The notes under the pieces: generated by a model
Told to the model about the DNA's origin: nothing
Seen by the model: only the letters and a program-made list of their open reading frames with translations
Databases searched by the model: none
Assembly (NCBI RefSeq): GCF_900269665.1
Contig: NZ_LT985361.1
Coordinates: 895,361 to 959,360, forward strand
Source: Nocardia suismassiliense
GTDB taxonomy: Bacteria; Actinomycetota; Actinomycetes; Mycobacteriales; Mycobacteriaceae
Reading direction: 5' to 3'
DNA length: 64,000 nucleotides
Shown: positions 46,707 through 54,673 of the stretch, one piece after another
Numbering within the stretch: position 1 is the first letter of the stretch
Layout: each line of letters opens with the position of its first letter
Made by a program: the position numbers and the translations under genes

Positions 46707-47879
46707 TCAGCCACGCAGTACTTTGCGGCCGATGGCGTACTTGTGCACCTCGGTCGGCCCGTCGTACAGGCGGAAGGCGCGGATGTCGCGGAAGATCATC
46801 TCGACCACCGTCTCGTCGCTGATGCCGATGCCGCCGAGCACCTGCACGCACCGGTCGGCCACCTTGAACAGCTCCTCGGAGACGTAGGACTTCGCGATCG
46901 AGCTCTCGTGCCGCGCCTTCTCGCCCTGATCCATCAGCCAGCAGGCGTGCCAGATGGTGAGCCTGCACTGGTGCAGTGCGATCTCGTTGTCCGCCAACAT
47001 GAACGACACGCCCTCGTGCTCGCCGATCGGCTTGCCGAACGCGGTGCGGGTGCGCGCGTGCTCGACCGCGATGCTCTGCGCCCGCTCGGCCGCGCCGAGC
47101 CAGCGCATGCAGTGGGTGAGCCGGGCCGGGGCCAGTCGCAGCTGGGCGTAGCGCAACGCCTGACCGGCGTCGCCGAGCAGCGCCGACTGCGGCAGGGTGA
47201 GGTTGTCGAAGCGGACAACGCCATGTCCGGCAACGTAATTGCGGTCCATCGTATTCATGGTGCGTTCGATGACGATGCCCGGCTGGTCGCCGTCGGTGAG
47301 GAACAGCGTCGGCCCAGCGGGCAGGTGCGGGTTCTCCGCGAGGCGCGCCATGATGATCCACGTCTTGGCGCCGTTGGCTCCGGTGATCAGCCACTTGCGG
47401 CCGTTGACGGTGAAGTTCTCGCCGTCGAAGGTGGCGGTGGTGGCCAGCTGCGCCGGGTCCGAGCCCGCGCCGTCGGGTTCGGTCATGGCGAACACCGAGC
47501 GGTGCTGACCGGCGATCATCGGCGCGAGGTGGCGCTCGACCTGTTCCGGGTTCGCCACCTTCGACAGCAGGAACATATTGCCCTCGTCGGGCGCCGCGCA
47601 GTTCATCGCGATCGGCCCGAGGGTGGACCAGCCCGCCGCCTCGTAGAGCACCGCCTGCTCCAGGTGCGAGAGCCCGCGCCCGCCGAGCGCTTCCGGCGCC
47701 TGCACGGTGAGCAGTTTCTCCTCGCGCGCCAGCTCCACCAGTTCCTGCCGCAGCTCATCGGTCGGCCCGTGCGCGGTGAGCCGGGGATCCCGCTCGAACG
47801 GCACGATCTTGTCGATGACGAACCGGCGCACTCGATCGCGTTCGGCGGCGAGCTCGGCGGGTATCGAGAAGTCGATCAT
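46707..47879 (-). CDS. Acyl-CoA dehydrogenase
   Basis: FAD-dependent dehydrogenase of 390 aa. The FAD and substrate motifs FAMTEPDGAGSDPAQLAT and RTAFGKPIGEHEGVSFMLAD are clear, and VQVLGGIGISDETVVE lies near the C-terminus. The sequence resembles FadE17/long-chain or CaiA-like clades. It is the first of a two-gene unit with the enoyl-CoA hydratase. No KstR-type box was seen in the 190 bases upstream. Confidence 0.92.
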   Translation of the reverse strand: MIDFSIPAELAAERDRVRRFVIDKIVPFERDPRLTAHGPTDELRQELVELAREEKLLTVQAPEALGGRGLSHLEQAVLYEAAGWSTLGPIAMNCAAPDEGNMFLLSKVANPEQVERHLAPMIAGQHRSVFAMTEPDGAGSDPAQLATTATFDGENFTVNGRKWLITGANGAKTWIIMARLAENPHLPAGPTLFLTDGDQPGIVIERTMNTMDRNYVAGHGVVRFDNLTLPQSALLGDAGQALRYAQLRLAPARLTHCMRWLGAAERAQSIAVEHARTRTAFGKPIGEHEGVSFMLADNEIALHQCRLTIWHACWLMDQGEKARHESSIAKSYVSEELFKVADRCVQVLGGIGISDETVVEMIFRDIRAFRLYDGPTEVHKYAIGRKVLRG

Positions 47880-48069
47880 CGTTGGTCACCAATCGTTCGG
47901 GGGTGCGTGCGTCGAGCATACGAAACCCTGGTCGAGCGACTGAAGGCACCCGCCCTCAATGGAACGACAGTCGCTCACCCGGCCCATTACCCGAACGTTA
48001 TGCACCACCCGCCAAAGACGCGTAGAGATCTACGGCCATGTTTCGACCTGTCTGCGCGAGCTGCCGCGC

Positions 48070-48939
48070 TCAGCGGGCGCGGGCGGCCTGACGACGCCGG
48101 GTACCCACCACCCGGCAGACGAGGTACAGCAGGAACGAGATTGTGGTGACGAACGTCGACACCGGTACGCCGGGCGCGAGCGACAGCAGAATGCCGCCTA
48201 CCGCGGCGATTTCGGCGAAGACCACGGCAAGTATGGTGGCCCGCACCGGATCCGCCGTCAGCTGCGCGGCCGCCGCGGCGGGCGTGATCAACAGGGCGAG
48301 CACGAGCAGTGCGCCGACTATCTGCACGCCGAAGGCGGCCGTGATGCCGAGCAGCACCGCGAACACGATCGAGAGCGCGCGTACCGGAACACCGCGCGCC
48401 ACCGCCACTTCCGGGTCCGAGCTGGCGAACAGCAACGGCCGGTAGACGATCGCGAGCACGGCCAGCACGCCGACGGTGCAGGCGGCGAGCAGGGTGATGC
48501 CGCCGTTGCCCACGCTGACGACCTGCCCGGTCAGCAGCGAGAACTTCGATCCCGCCCGGTCCGGCCCGAGCCACAGGAAGAGCACGGACAGACCGAGCCC
48601 GAATGACAGCACCACCGCGATCACCGAATCACGTTCGCGGGCACGTGTTCCCAGCAGGCCGAACAACACCGCCGCGACCACCGACCCGGCGATGGCGCCG
48701 ACGCCGACCCCGATGCCGGCGAGCAGCGCCGCGGCCGCACCGGTGAGTGACAGCTCGCTGGTGCCGTGCACGGCGAACGACATCTGCCTGCTGATGATCA
48801 GCGGCCCGATCACCCCGGACAGCAGCCCGAGCAGCGCGGCGGCGAGCACCGCCTGCTGCACGAAGTCGTAGGAGAGCAGGTTCGCGGTGGTGCTGAAGTC
48901 GAACATCTTGCCGAGCACGCCGGACAGCTTGTCGATCAC
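48070..48939 (-). CDS. Metal ABC transporter permease (ZnuB/AztB-like)
   Basis: Membrane subunit of 289 aa with about eight segments and the ABC-3 family pattern (LLGLLSGVIGPLIISRQMSFAVHGTSELSLTGAA, VGALLVLALLITPAAAA). GTG at 48939 overlaps the ATPase stop (GTGA). Third gene of a binding protein, ATPase, permease operon for zinc or manganese. Confidence 0.92.
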   Translation of the reverse strand: MIDKLSGVLGKMFDFSTTANLLSYDFVQQAVLAAALLGLLSGVIGPLIISRQMSFAVHGTSELSLTGAAAALLAGIGVGVGAIAGSVVAAVLFGLLGTRARERDSVIAVVLSFGLGLSVLFLWLGPDRAGSKFSLLTGQVVSVGNGGITLLAACTVGVLAVLAIVYRPLLFASSDPEVAVARGVPVRALSIVFAVLLGITAAFGVQIVGALLVLALLITPAAAAAQLTADPVRATILAVVFAEIAAVGGILLSLAPGVPVSTFVTTISFLLYLVCRVVGTRRRQAARAR

Positions 48940-49883
48940 GAGCGGACCTCACGCGAATCCCGTTCGGGGCCGATGACTTCCGGTGAGCGGAAGCCGTCGC
49001 CCGCGGCACCGTGGCAGTGTGCCCCTGCGGTGCCGAGCGCGTCCATCGTGTCGCCGGTCCCGACGACCACCAGCCGGCCGCGCACGCGCAGCACATCGAC
49101 CTCGGTCTGGTACAGCTCCGACAGCACGGCCGAGGTCATCACCTCGTCCGGTGTGCCGATCCGGAACTTGCCGTCCACCAGATACAGCACCCGATCCACC
49201 AGCGGCAGAATCGGATTGATCTCGTGCGTCACGAAAAGCACTGCGGTGTCGTGGGTTCGCCTGCGCTGGTCGATCAGATCCGCCACCAGTCGCTGGTTGG
49301 CCAGATCCAGGCTGAGCAGCGGTTCGTCGCAGAGCAGCACCTTCGGATCGCCGACCAGCGCCTGCGCCACCCGGAGCCGCTGCTGCTCACCGCCGGACAT
49401 GGTCTCCAGCGGCGCGTGCGCGAACCGCTGTGCGCCGACGTCGGCGATGGCGGCCGCGACCTTGCGCTTGCGATCGGCCCGCGCCCGGAGCCCGAGCCCC
49501 CAGCGGTGGCCGTCGTAGCCGAGGCCGACGAGGTCGACGCCGCGCAGCTGCACCCCGGCGTCGATCGTCTTCTGTTGCGGCACATAGCCGATGTCCGGGT
49601 TGCCGGTGCGGGCCGGTGCGCCCGCGATCTCGGCGGTGCCCGCGCTGAGCCCTAGCTGGCCGAGCAGCACCTTCAGCAGCGAGGTCTTGCCGGATCCGTT
49701 GGGCCCGAGGACCGCGACGAATTCACCGGGCGCCACGTCGAGCGCCAGGTCCTGCCAGAGTGTGCGGTCGCCGAAGGACAACCGGGCCCCGTCGAGCCGG
49801 ACCGCCGAGGCGCCGTTCGACAGTGCTTGCCGTTGCGTGTATTCGGTCAGCGCGGCCCCCTTGGTCGGTCCGTTACCGCTCAA
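48936..49883 (-). CDS. Metal ABC transporter ATP-binding protein
   Basis: ATPase of 315 aa. Walker A GPNGSGKTS, signature MSGGEQQRLR and Walker B LLCDEPLLSLD are intact, with the switch His in FVTHE. The start is uncertain: TTG at 49883 overlaps the binding-protein stop (TTGA), while GTG at 49925 gives a 46-base overlap; neither has a good ribosome site. The C-terminal 35 residues (AGAHCHGAAGD...) are unusual, with Cys and His that could touch metal. Confidence 0.9.
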   Translation of the reverse strand: MSGNGPTKGAALTEYTQRQALSNGASAVRLDGARLSFGDRTLWQDLALDVAPGEFVAVLGPNGSGKTSLLKVLLGQLGLSAGTAEIAGAPARTGNPDIGYVPQQKTIDAGVQLRGVDLVGLGYDGHRWGLGLRARADRKRKVAAAIADVGAQRFAHAPLETMSGGEQQRLRVAQALVGDPKVLLCDEPLLSLDLANQRLVADLIDQRRRTHDTAVLFVTHEINPILPLVDRVLYLVDGKFRIGTPDEVMTSAVLSELYQTEVDVLRVRGRLVVVGTGDTMDALGTAGAHCHGAAGDGFRSPEVIGPERDSREVRS

Positions 49884-50764
49884 CTCAATGCCGCGGTCAA
49901 TGCCTGAGCGTTCTTGGTCTGCCACTGCAGGTAATCGGTGCCTGCGGGCAGGGTTTCGGTCACCTCGACGATCGGCAGGCCGTTCGACTGCGCGACCGAG
50001 CGCAGCTCCTTGGTGATCTTGTCCTGCGTCTGCACGTTGTAGACCAGCGCGCGAACCTGCTTGCCGGTCAACAGCTCCCGGGTCGCGGCGACCGCGGCGG
50101 GGGCGGGGTCGGTCTCCTGCTCGATCGCCTCCTGGAACTCGTGCGGCGTGCGATCCGTCACGCCGGCGGCGAGCAGCAGGTAGTGCGCGAGCGGTTCGGT
50201 CTGCAGCACCGGCGTCTGCGGGTGCTCGGCGGCGAACTTGGTAGCGATCGCGGTGATTCCGGCCAGACCGCTCTTGAAGGTGGCCGCGCGCTCGGTGAAG
50301 GCGCTTGCGGCACCGGGGGCCAGCTCGCCGAGGCTGGTGGCGATCTGGTCGGCGACCGCGGCGACCGTGTTCAGGTCGTAGAAGACGTGCTCGTTCTCAT
50401 CGGCCTTGTTCGGCCGGGACTCGAACGCGTCGACGGTGCGCTTGTCACGACCGGCCACGGCCTTCTCGGCGAACTCGTCGTAGCCACCGCCGTTGTAGAC
50501 GACCAGATCGGCGTCGCGCAGCTTGGCGGACTCGACGGCGGAGGTCTCGTGCGAGTGCGGGTCGGCGGCGGGGTCGGTGATGATCGACTCGACGGTGGCG
50601 TCCGGTCCGGCGATGGTGGCGGCGATATTGCCCCAGGCATTGGTGGAGGCGACGACGGTCGGCTTACCCGAATCCTTCGCGTCGCTGCCGCAGGCGGTGA
50701 GCGCAAGAGCGGCGGTTACCCCTACCGCGACGACGGCGAACCGTCTGGCGAGGCTTGTCTGCAT
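49880..50764 (-). CDS. Metal ABC transporter substrate-binding lipoprotein (ZnuA-like)
   Basis: Cluster A-I binding protein of 294 aa. The signal peptide ends at the lipobox LTAC. The mature part has VVASTNAWGNIAATIAG, then the metal-site region DPAADPHSHETSAVE and DADLVVYNGGGYDEF. ATG at 50764 has AGGAG 8 bases upstream. The His pattern fits zinc more than manganese. First gene of the metal transport operon, with a possible Zur site upstream. Confidence 0.92.
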   Translation of the reverse strand: MQTSLARRFAVVAVGVTAALALTACGSDAKDSGKPTVVASTNAWGNIAATIAGPDATVESIITDPAADPHSHETSAVESAKLRDADLVVYNGGGYDEFAEKAVAGRDKRTVDAFESRPNKADENEHVFYDLNTVAAVADQIATSLGELAPGAASAFTERAATFKSGLAGITAIATKFAAEHPQTPVLQTEPLAHYLLLAAGVTDRTPHEFQEAIEQETDPAPAAVAATRELLTGKQVRALVYNVQTQDKITKELRSVAQSNGLPIVEVTETLPAGTDYLQWQTKNAQALTAALS

Positions 50765-50829
50765 GTGGGGTACTCCTGTGACGCTCAACAGCTGGTGACG
50801 CACTCGAGCGGTGACACGACGCAGCTTAA

Positions 50830-50844
50830 TGGAAATGGTTTCTG
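50830..50844. promoter_or_regulatory. Possible Zur box of the metal transporter operon
   Basis: TGGAAATGGTTTCTG is an imperfect inverted repeat (GAAA-N3-TTTC core) resembling mycobacterial Zur boxes of the form TGAAAATNATTTTCA. It lies 66 bases upstream of the binding-protein start. The match is partial. Confidence 0.35.
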
Positions 50845-50880
50845 TTTCACTTTAGCAACCGCATGCCGACGACACGAGCC

Positions 50881-50913
50881 GGACCCGCCGACACGTCGAT
50901 CGTCGGCGGGCCC
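50881..50913 (-). terminator. Hairpin after the OtsB-GH15 gene
   Basis: CCCGCCGAC (50884-50892) and GTCGGCGGG (50902-50910) form a 9-bp stem 27 bases after the stop codon of the minus-strand gene. No T-tract. Confidence 0.5.
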
Positions 50914-50939
50914 GGTCCGGGAAAACGGGTGGAAGAAGC

Positions 50940-53510
50940 TCAGACGAGCGCCTCCACCGGCTGGCCGAGCAGCTGGGCGCAGCGCAGCAGGCCGAGGTGG
51001 CTGTAGGCCTGCGGGTGGTTGCCGAGCGAGCGCTCGGCAACCGGGTCGTACTCCTCGCTGAGCAGTCCGGTCGGCCCGGCCACATCGACCAGCTGGGCGA
51101 ACAGCGCCTCGGCGTCCGAACGCTTGCCGATCAGCAGGTACGCCTCGACCAGCCAGGCCGCGCAGAGGTGGAAACCACCCTCGCCGCCGGGCAGGCCGTC
51201 GTCGTGGTGGTACCGGTACACCGTTGAGCCACTGCGCAATTCGGCCTCGGTCGCGACGACGGTCGCGGCGAAGCGCGGATCGGACGGATCGATCAGCCCG
51301 CTCAACCCGATGTGCAGGGTCGCCGCGTCCAGGTCGGTGCCGTCGTAGGCCGCGGTGAACGACTGGACCTCGTCGTTCCAGCCCTTGGACTTCACCTCGT
51401 CGGCGATGGTGTCGCGCAGCACCGTCCAGGCCGGGTCGACCTCGCGGGCGAACTTCTGCGCCAGCGTGAGCGCCCGGTCGACGGTCAGCCAGCCCATCAC
51501 CTTCGAGTACACGTGGTGGCGCGGGTTGCCGCGGATCTCCCAGATGCCGTGGTCGGGTTCCTGCCAGCGCCGCTGCACCGCGGAGACCATGGCGCGCACC
51601 AGTTCCCAGTCCGCGTCCGGCAGGGCCTGGGCCGGATCGGTGATGCCCTGCACCTCCCGCGCGTGCGACAGGCTCGCGATGAGATCGACGATCGGGCCGA
51701 ACACGTCCAGCTGCACCTGCATGTTGGCCGCGTTGCCCACCCGGACCGGGCGCGAACCCGCGTAACCGGGCAGCTGGTCGATCACGGCTTCCGGCGGCAG
51801 CGTCTCGCCGTACAGCGTGTACAGCGGGTGCAGGCGCTCGGGGCCGGGCAGCGTCTCCAGCACCCGGTGCACCCAGCCGAGGAAGTCTTCGGCCTCACTG
51901 AGCGAGCCGAGCGAGACCAGCGCCTGCGCGGTCAGCGACGCGTCGCGCAACCAGCAGTACCGGTAGTCCCAGTTACGCACGCCGCCGATGTCTTCCGGCA
52001 GCGACGTGGTGGCCGCGGCCAGGATGGAACCGGACGGCGCGTGCACCAGCCCGCGCAGGGTCAGCGCCGAGCGCTTCATCAGATCCGGCTTCAGCGACGG
52101 CAGCTGCAACGTGCCCGCCCACTGCGACCAGTAGCTCTCCGCCGCCCGCCTGCGCTCCAGCTCGTCGGTCTTGGCCGGGCTGAGATCGGAAGTGCCGCAC
52201 CGCATCTCCAGCACGATCGGACCCTTCGACGGGTCCACCACGGCGCGCGCCGAATCGTGCGTGCCGTCGCTGACGATCTCCCAGGTCAGGCCGGGGGAGC
52301 GGAGCACCATCGGATCGTTGGTACCCCTGACCCGCAGCCCGTTCTCGGAGGCTTCGAGGCTCACCGGCACCTGACCGAATTCCGGTCGCGGTGCGAAGGT
52401 CACGACGGCCTTGGCGTCACCGGTGATCACCCGGGTCAGGTCGGTGCGGGTGGCGGCCACGTCGTGCGGCAGGTAGTCCACCACTTGCAGCTTGGCCCAA
52501 CGGGTTTCGACCGTCATGGTGCTGTCGATGTAACGCTGCGAGAGCGGCAGGCCGGGGCGCTCCGGCTCGATGGTGAAGTGCCCGGCCTGCGGTCCGCCGA
52601 GCAGATGCGCGAACACCGCGGCCGAATCCGGTTCCGGATGACAGAACCAGGTGACTGTCGCGTCGGGGGTCAGCAGCGCCACCGAGCGGGGGCTGGCCAG
52701 CATGGTCAGCCGCTCGATCCGGGGCGCGCTCGCGCCGGCCAGCCAGGTGCGCCGCTCTTCGAGCAGGTACGCCAGCGCGCAGGACACGTCCTCGGTGCTG
52801 TCGACCCGGTGCTTGGCCTGGCTCTCGCCGTCGCCCACCTTGATGCCGAGGTCCGGGCCCGACAGCACGCGGAAGGCCTTCTCGTCGGTCACGTCGTCGC
52901 CGAAGAACACCGCGGCCGAGGCGGCGGCCTGATGCCGGATGGTGTCGAGCGCGGTGCCCTTGTCGGTCTGCACCACGGCCAGCTCGATGACGGCCTTGCC
53001 CTCGGTCACCTGCACGCCGAACCAGCACGCCGGGCCCTGCCGGACCTGCATCAAGGCCCGGTGCCCGATCTCCGGGCTGGCGTTGCGCACGTGCAGCGCG
53101 ACGCTGGCCGGTTTGATCTCGACGGTGACGCCCGGGTTCTCCGCGGCGACCTGGGTCAGCGCAGTCTGCACCTCTTGCAGCAGTTGTTTGGCGTCGTTGT
53201 CGATGGCGTGCACGAAGCCGACGTCGAATTCCGAGCCGTGGCTACCGATCAGTTGCACCTCGACCGGAAGTCTCGACAACGCGGCGAGGTCTCGCAGCGC
53301 GCGGCCGGAAATGACCGCAGCGGTAGTGCCGGTCAGCCCGGCGAGCGCGCGTAACGCGCTCACCGATTCCCGGTGCGGAAAGGCCTTCGCGGGGTCGGAC
53401 ACGATGGGCGCAAGCGTCCCGTCATAGTCCGATGCGACCAACAGTCTTGGCACTCGCGCGACCGTCGACAGTGCACGGCGAAGTTCCAGTGGCAGATCCT
53501 GTGCGCTCAC
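50940..53510 (-). CDS. Fused trehalose-6-phosphate phosphatase and glycoside hydrolase family 15 protein
   Basis: Two-domain protein of 856 aa. Residues about 1-255 are an OtsB-type HAD phosphatase: DYDGTLAPI with Asp28 and Asp30, VISGRALRDL and GDDVTDEKAF. Residues about 270-856 are a GH15 domain of the glucoamylase/trehalase type: GGVRNWDYRYCWLRDASLT and a C-terminal (alpha/alpha)6 barrel with GLLSEEYDP. GTG at 53510. The first half makes trehalose, and GH15 relatives in mycobacteria hydrolyse it, so one chain may both make and break trehalose. OtsA is not in the window. Confidence 0.92.
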   Translation of the reverse strand: MSAQDLPLELRRALSTVARVPRLLVASDYDGTLAPIVSDPAKAFPHRESVSALRALAGLTGTTAAVISGRALRDLAALSRLPVEVQLIGSHGSEFDVGFVHAIDNDAKQLLQEVQTALTQVAAENPGVTVEIKPASVALHVRNASPEIGHRALMQVRQGPACWFGVQVTEGKAVIELAVVQTDKGTALDTIRHQAAASAAVFFGDDVTDEKAFRVLSGPDLGIKVGDGESQAKHRVDSTEDVSCALAYLLEERRTWLAGASAPRIERLTMLASPRSVALLTPDATVTWFCHPEPDSAAVFAHLLGGPQAGHFTIEPERPGLPLSQRYIDSTMTVETRWAKLQVVDYLPHDVAATRTDLTRVITGDAKAVVTFAPRPEFGQVPVSLEASENGLRVRGTNDPMVLRSPGLTWEIVSDGTHDSARAVVDPSKGPIVLEMRCGTSDLSPAKTDELERRRAAESYWSQWAGTLQLPSLKPDLMKRSALTLRGLVHAPSGSILAAATTSLPEDIGGVRNWDYRYCWLRDASLTAQALVSLGSLSEAEDFLGWVHRVLETLPGPERLHPLYTLYGETLPPEAVIDQLPGYAGSRPVRVGNAANMQVQLDVFGPIVDLIASLSHAREVQGITDPAQALPDADWELVRAMVSAVQRRWQEPDHGIWEIRGNPRHHVYSKVMGWLTVDRALTLAQKFAREVDPAWTVLRDTIADEVKSKGWNDEVQSFTAAYDGTDLDAATLHIGLSGLIDPSDPRFAATVVATEAELRSGSTVYRYHHDDGLPGGEGGFHLCAAWLVEAYLLIGKRSDAEALFAQLVDVAGPTGLLSEEYDPVAERSLGNHPQAYSHLGLLRCAQLLGQPVEALV

Positions 53511-53885
53511 GCATCCAACCTAGTGATCGGAGGAGTTTTTTCATGGGCGGGCAGAACAATACTGGGTTTAATTTGCCGCACCGACGCCCGCCGCTGTGCG
53601 TGCGCTGTATCCGATTTTCCGCGACTTCGACCCGGCATGGGTGCCGAGCGCCCGAACTCGGGTCCGAGCGGCCGTGGCAGGTCGGTTCGACGCGTGCGCT
53701 GCGATCATGCCGAAGCGCTACGGGTCCCCGGTGGTGCCCGCAAAACCCGCGCTACCCACCCCTGCCGAGCAGACCGGGCGGGCGCGATTTCGATGCGCCC
53801 GCCCGGTTCTCGGCGTGAATGTGATTTTCCGCACGAATGCGGCGCGCGGCCCCGATTTGCCGGGAATGCGCTGGCTGTCCGAGTG
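53511..53885. other. 375-bp gap between OtsB-GH15 and kstR, possible decayed small gene
   Basis: A strong ribosome site GGAGGAG (about 53530-53537) precedes ATG 53544 (MGGQNNTGFN...). That frame soon becomes Arg/Pro/Cys-rich. A second frame from about 53571 (AVRALYPIFRDFDPAWVPSAR...) has better third-position GC and more protein-like composition, as if a single frameshift separated start and body. No family is recognised. A strong hairpin follows at 53774. Confidence 0.4.
53774..53806. terminator. Strong hairpin between the gap and kstR
   Basis: CCGGGCGGGCGC (53774-53785) pairs perfectly with GCGCCCGCCCGG (53795-53806) around a 9-base loop. TTCT follows on the plus strand. It can end kstR transcription from the right and any gene in the gap from the left. 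Confidence 0.65.
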
Positions 53886-54533
53886 CTAGCTGCGGTCGCC
53901 GAGCAGTAGGTCGACGGTCAGCTCGAGGCGCTCGGTCACGTCGGTCGCGGAGGCGCGCCGGGTCAGCCAGGCGACCAGGTTCGACAGCCACACATCGCTT
54001 ATCACCCTGGCGATGGCCAGCTGACGCTCGGTGGGTTCGCCGTCGTTCATGGCGCGGGCGAAGACCCGATCCATCACCTTGCCGACCCGATCGACCTCGG
54101 CGGCCGCGGACGCGTCGGCGAACATGAACGCGCGCGTCATCGCCTCGGTGAGCAACGGGTCGCGCTGCATCATCCGGGTGATCTGGGTGAGCAGCAGGTG
54201 CATGCGCTCCTGCGGCGACTGTCCGGCAAGCGGCTTGCGCTTGCCCTCGATCTGCTCGAACTCGCGGGACAGCGCCGACACCAAAAGGTGCACCTTCGAG
54301 GGGAAATACCGATATAGCGTCCCGACTGCGACATCGGCGCGTTCGGCCACGGCGCGCATCTGCACCGCGTCGTATCCGCCCTTCGAGGCCAGCGCCAGCG
54401 TCGCGTCCAGGATGCGCTTACGCCGTTCCCGCTGCGCGGCCGAACTCAGCTCGTCCTCGCTGAGTGTCGTGACCGTCGCGGTAGCCGGCGCCGCGTTCGA
54501 GTCGGCCGGCTGCGATCGGGAGGGACTGGCCAT
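53886..54533 (-). CDS. kstR: TetR family cholesterol-catabolism repressor KstR
   Basis: Repressor of 215 aa. The HTH and its surroundings (AQRERRKRILDATLALASKGGYDAVQMRAVAERADVAVGTLYRYFPSKVHLLVSAL) are nearly those of M. tuberculosis KstR, and the end (ISDVWLSNLVAWLTRRASATDVTERL) also matches. KstR senses a CoA thioester of a cholesterol catabolite (3-oxocholestenoyl-CoA in mycobacteria). It is divergent from fadE34, with a perfect KstR box between, so it also represses itself. The first 30 residues are variable and the start is less sure. Confidence 0.94.
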   Translation of the reverse strand: MASPSRSQPADSNAAPATATVTTLSEDELSSAAQRERRKRILDATLALASKGGYDAVQMRAVAERADVAVGTLYRYFPSKVHLLVSALSREFEQIEGKRKPLAGQSPQERMHLLLTQITRMMQRDPLLTEAMTRAFMFADASAAAEVDRVGKVMDRVFARAMNDGEPTERQLAIARVISDVWLSNLVAWLTRRASATDVTERLELTVDLLLGDRS

Positions 54534-54624
54534 TGGTGAGAGTCCTTTCCGGAAACGTCGTTCGTGGATCTGGCCCGAGTATCGGCTCGGCGGTCGTCTC
54601 TTGACTTCCGCACAGCTAGGATAT

Positions 54625-54638
54625 TAGAACATGTTCTA
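54625..54638. promoter_or_regulatory. KstR operator
   Basis: TAGAACATGTTCTA is a perfect 14-base palindrome and fits TNNAACNNGTTNNA. It lies between divergent kstR (start 54533) and fadE34 (start 54674), 36 bases before the latter. Confidence 0.85.
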
Positions 54639-54673
54639 GGTGTGGGAGTCACGCCGGGAAGGCGGTACGGAGT

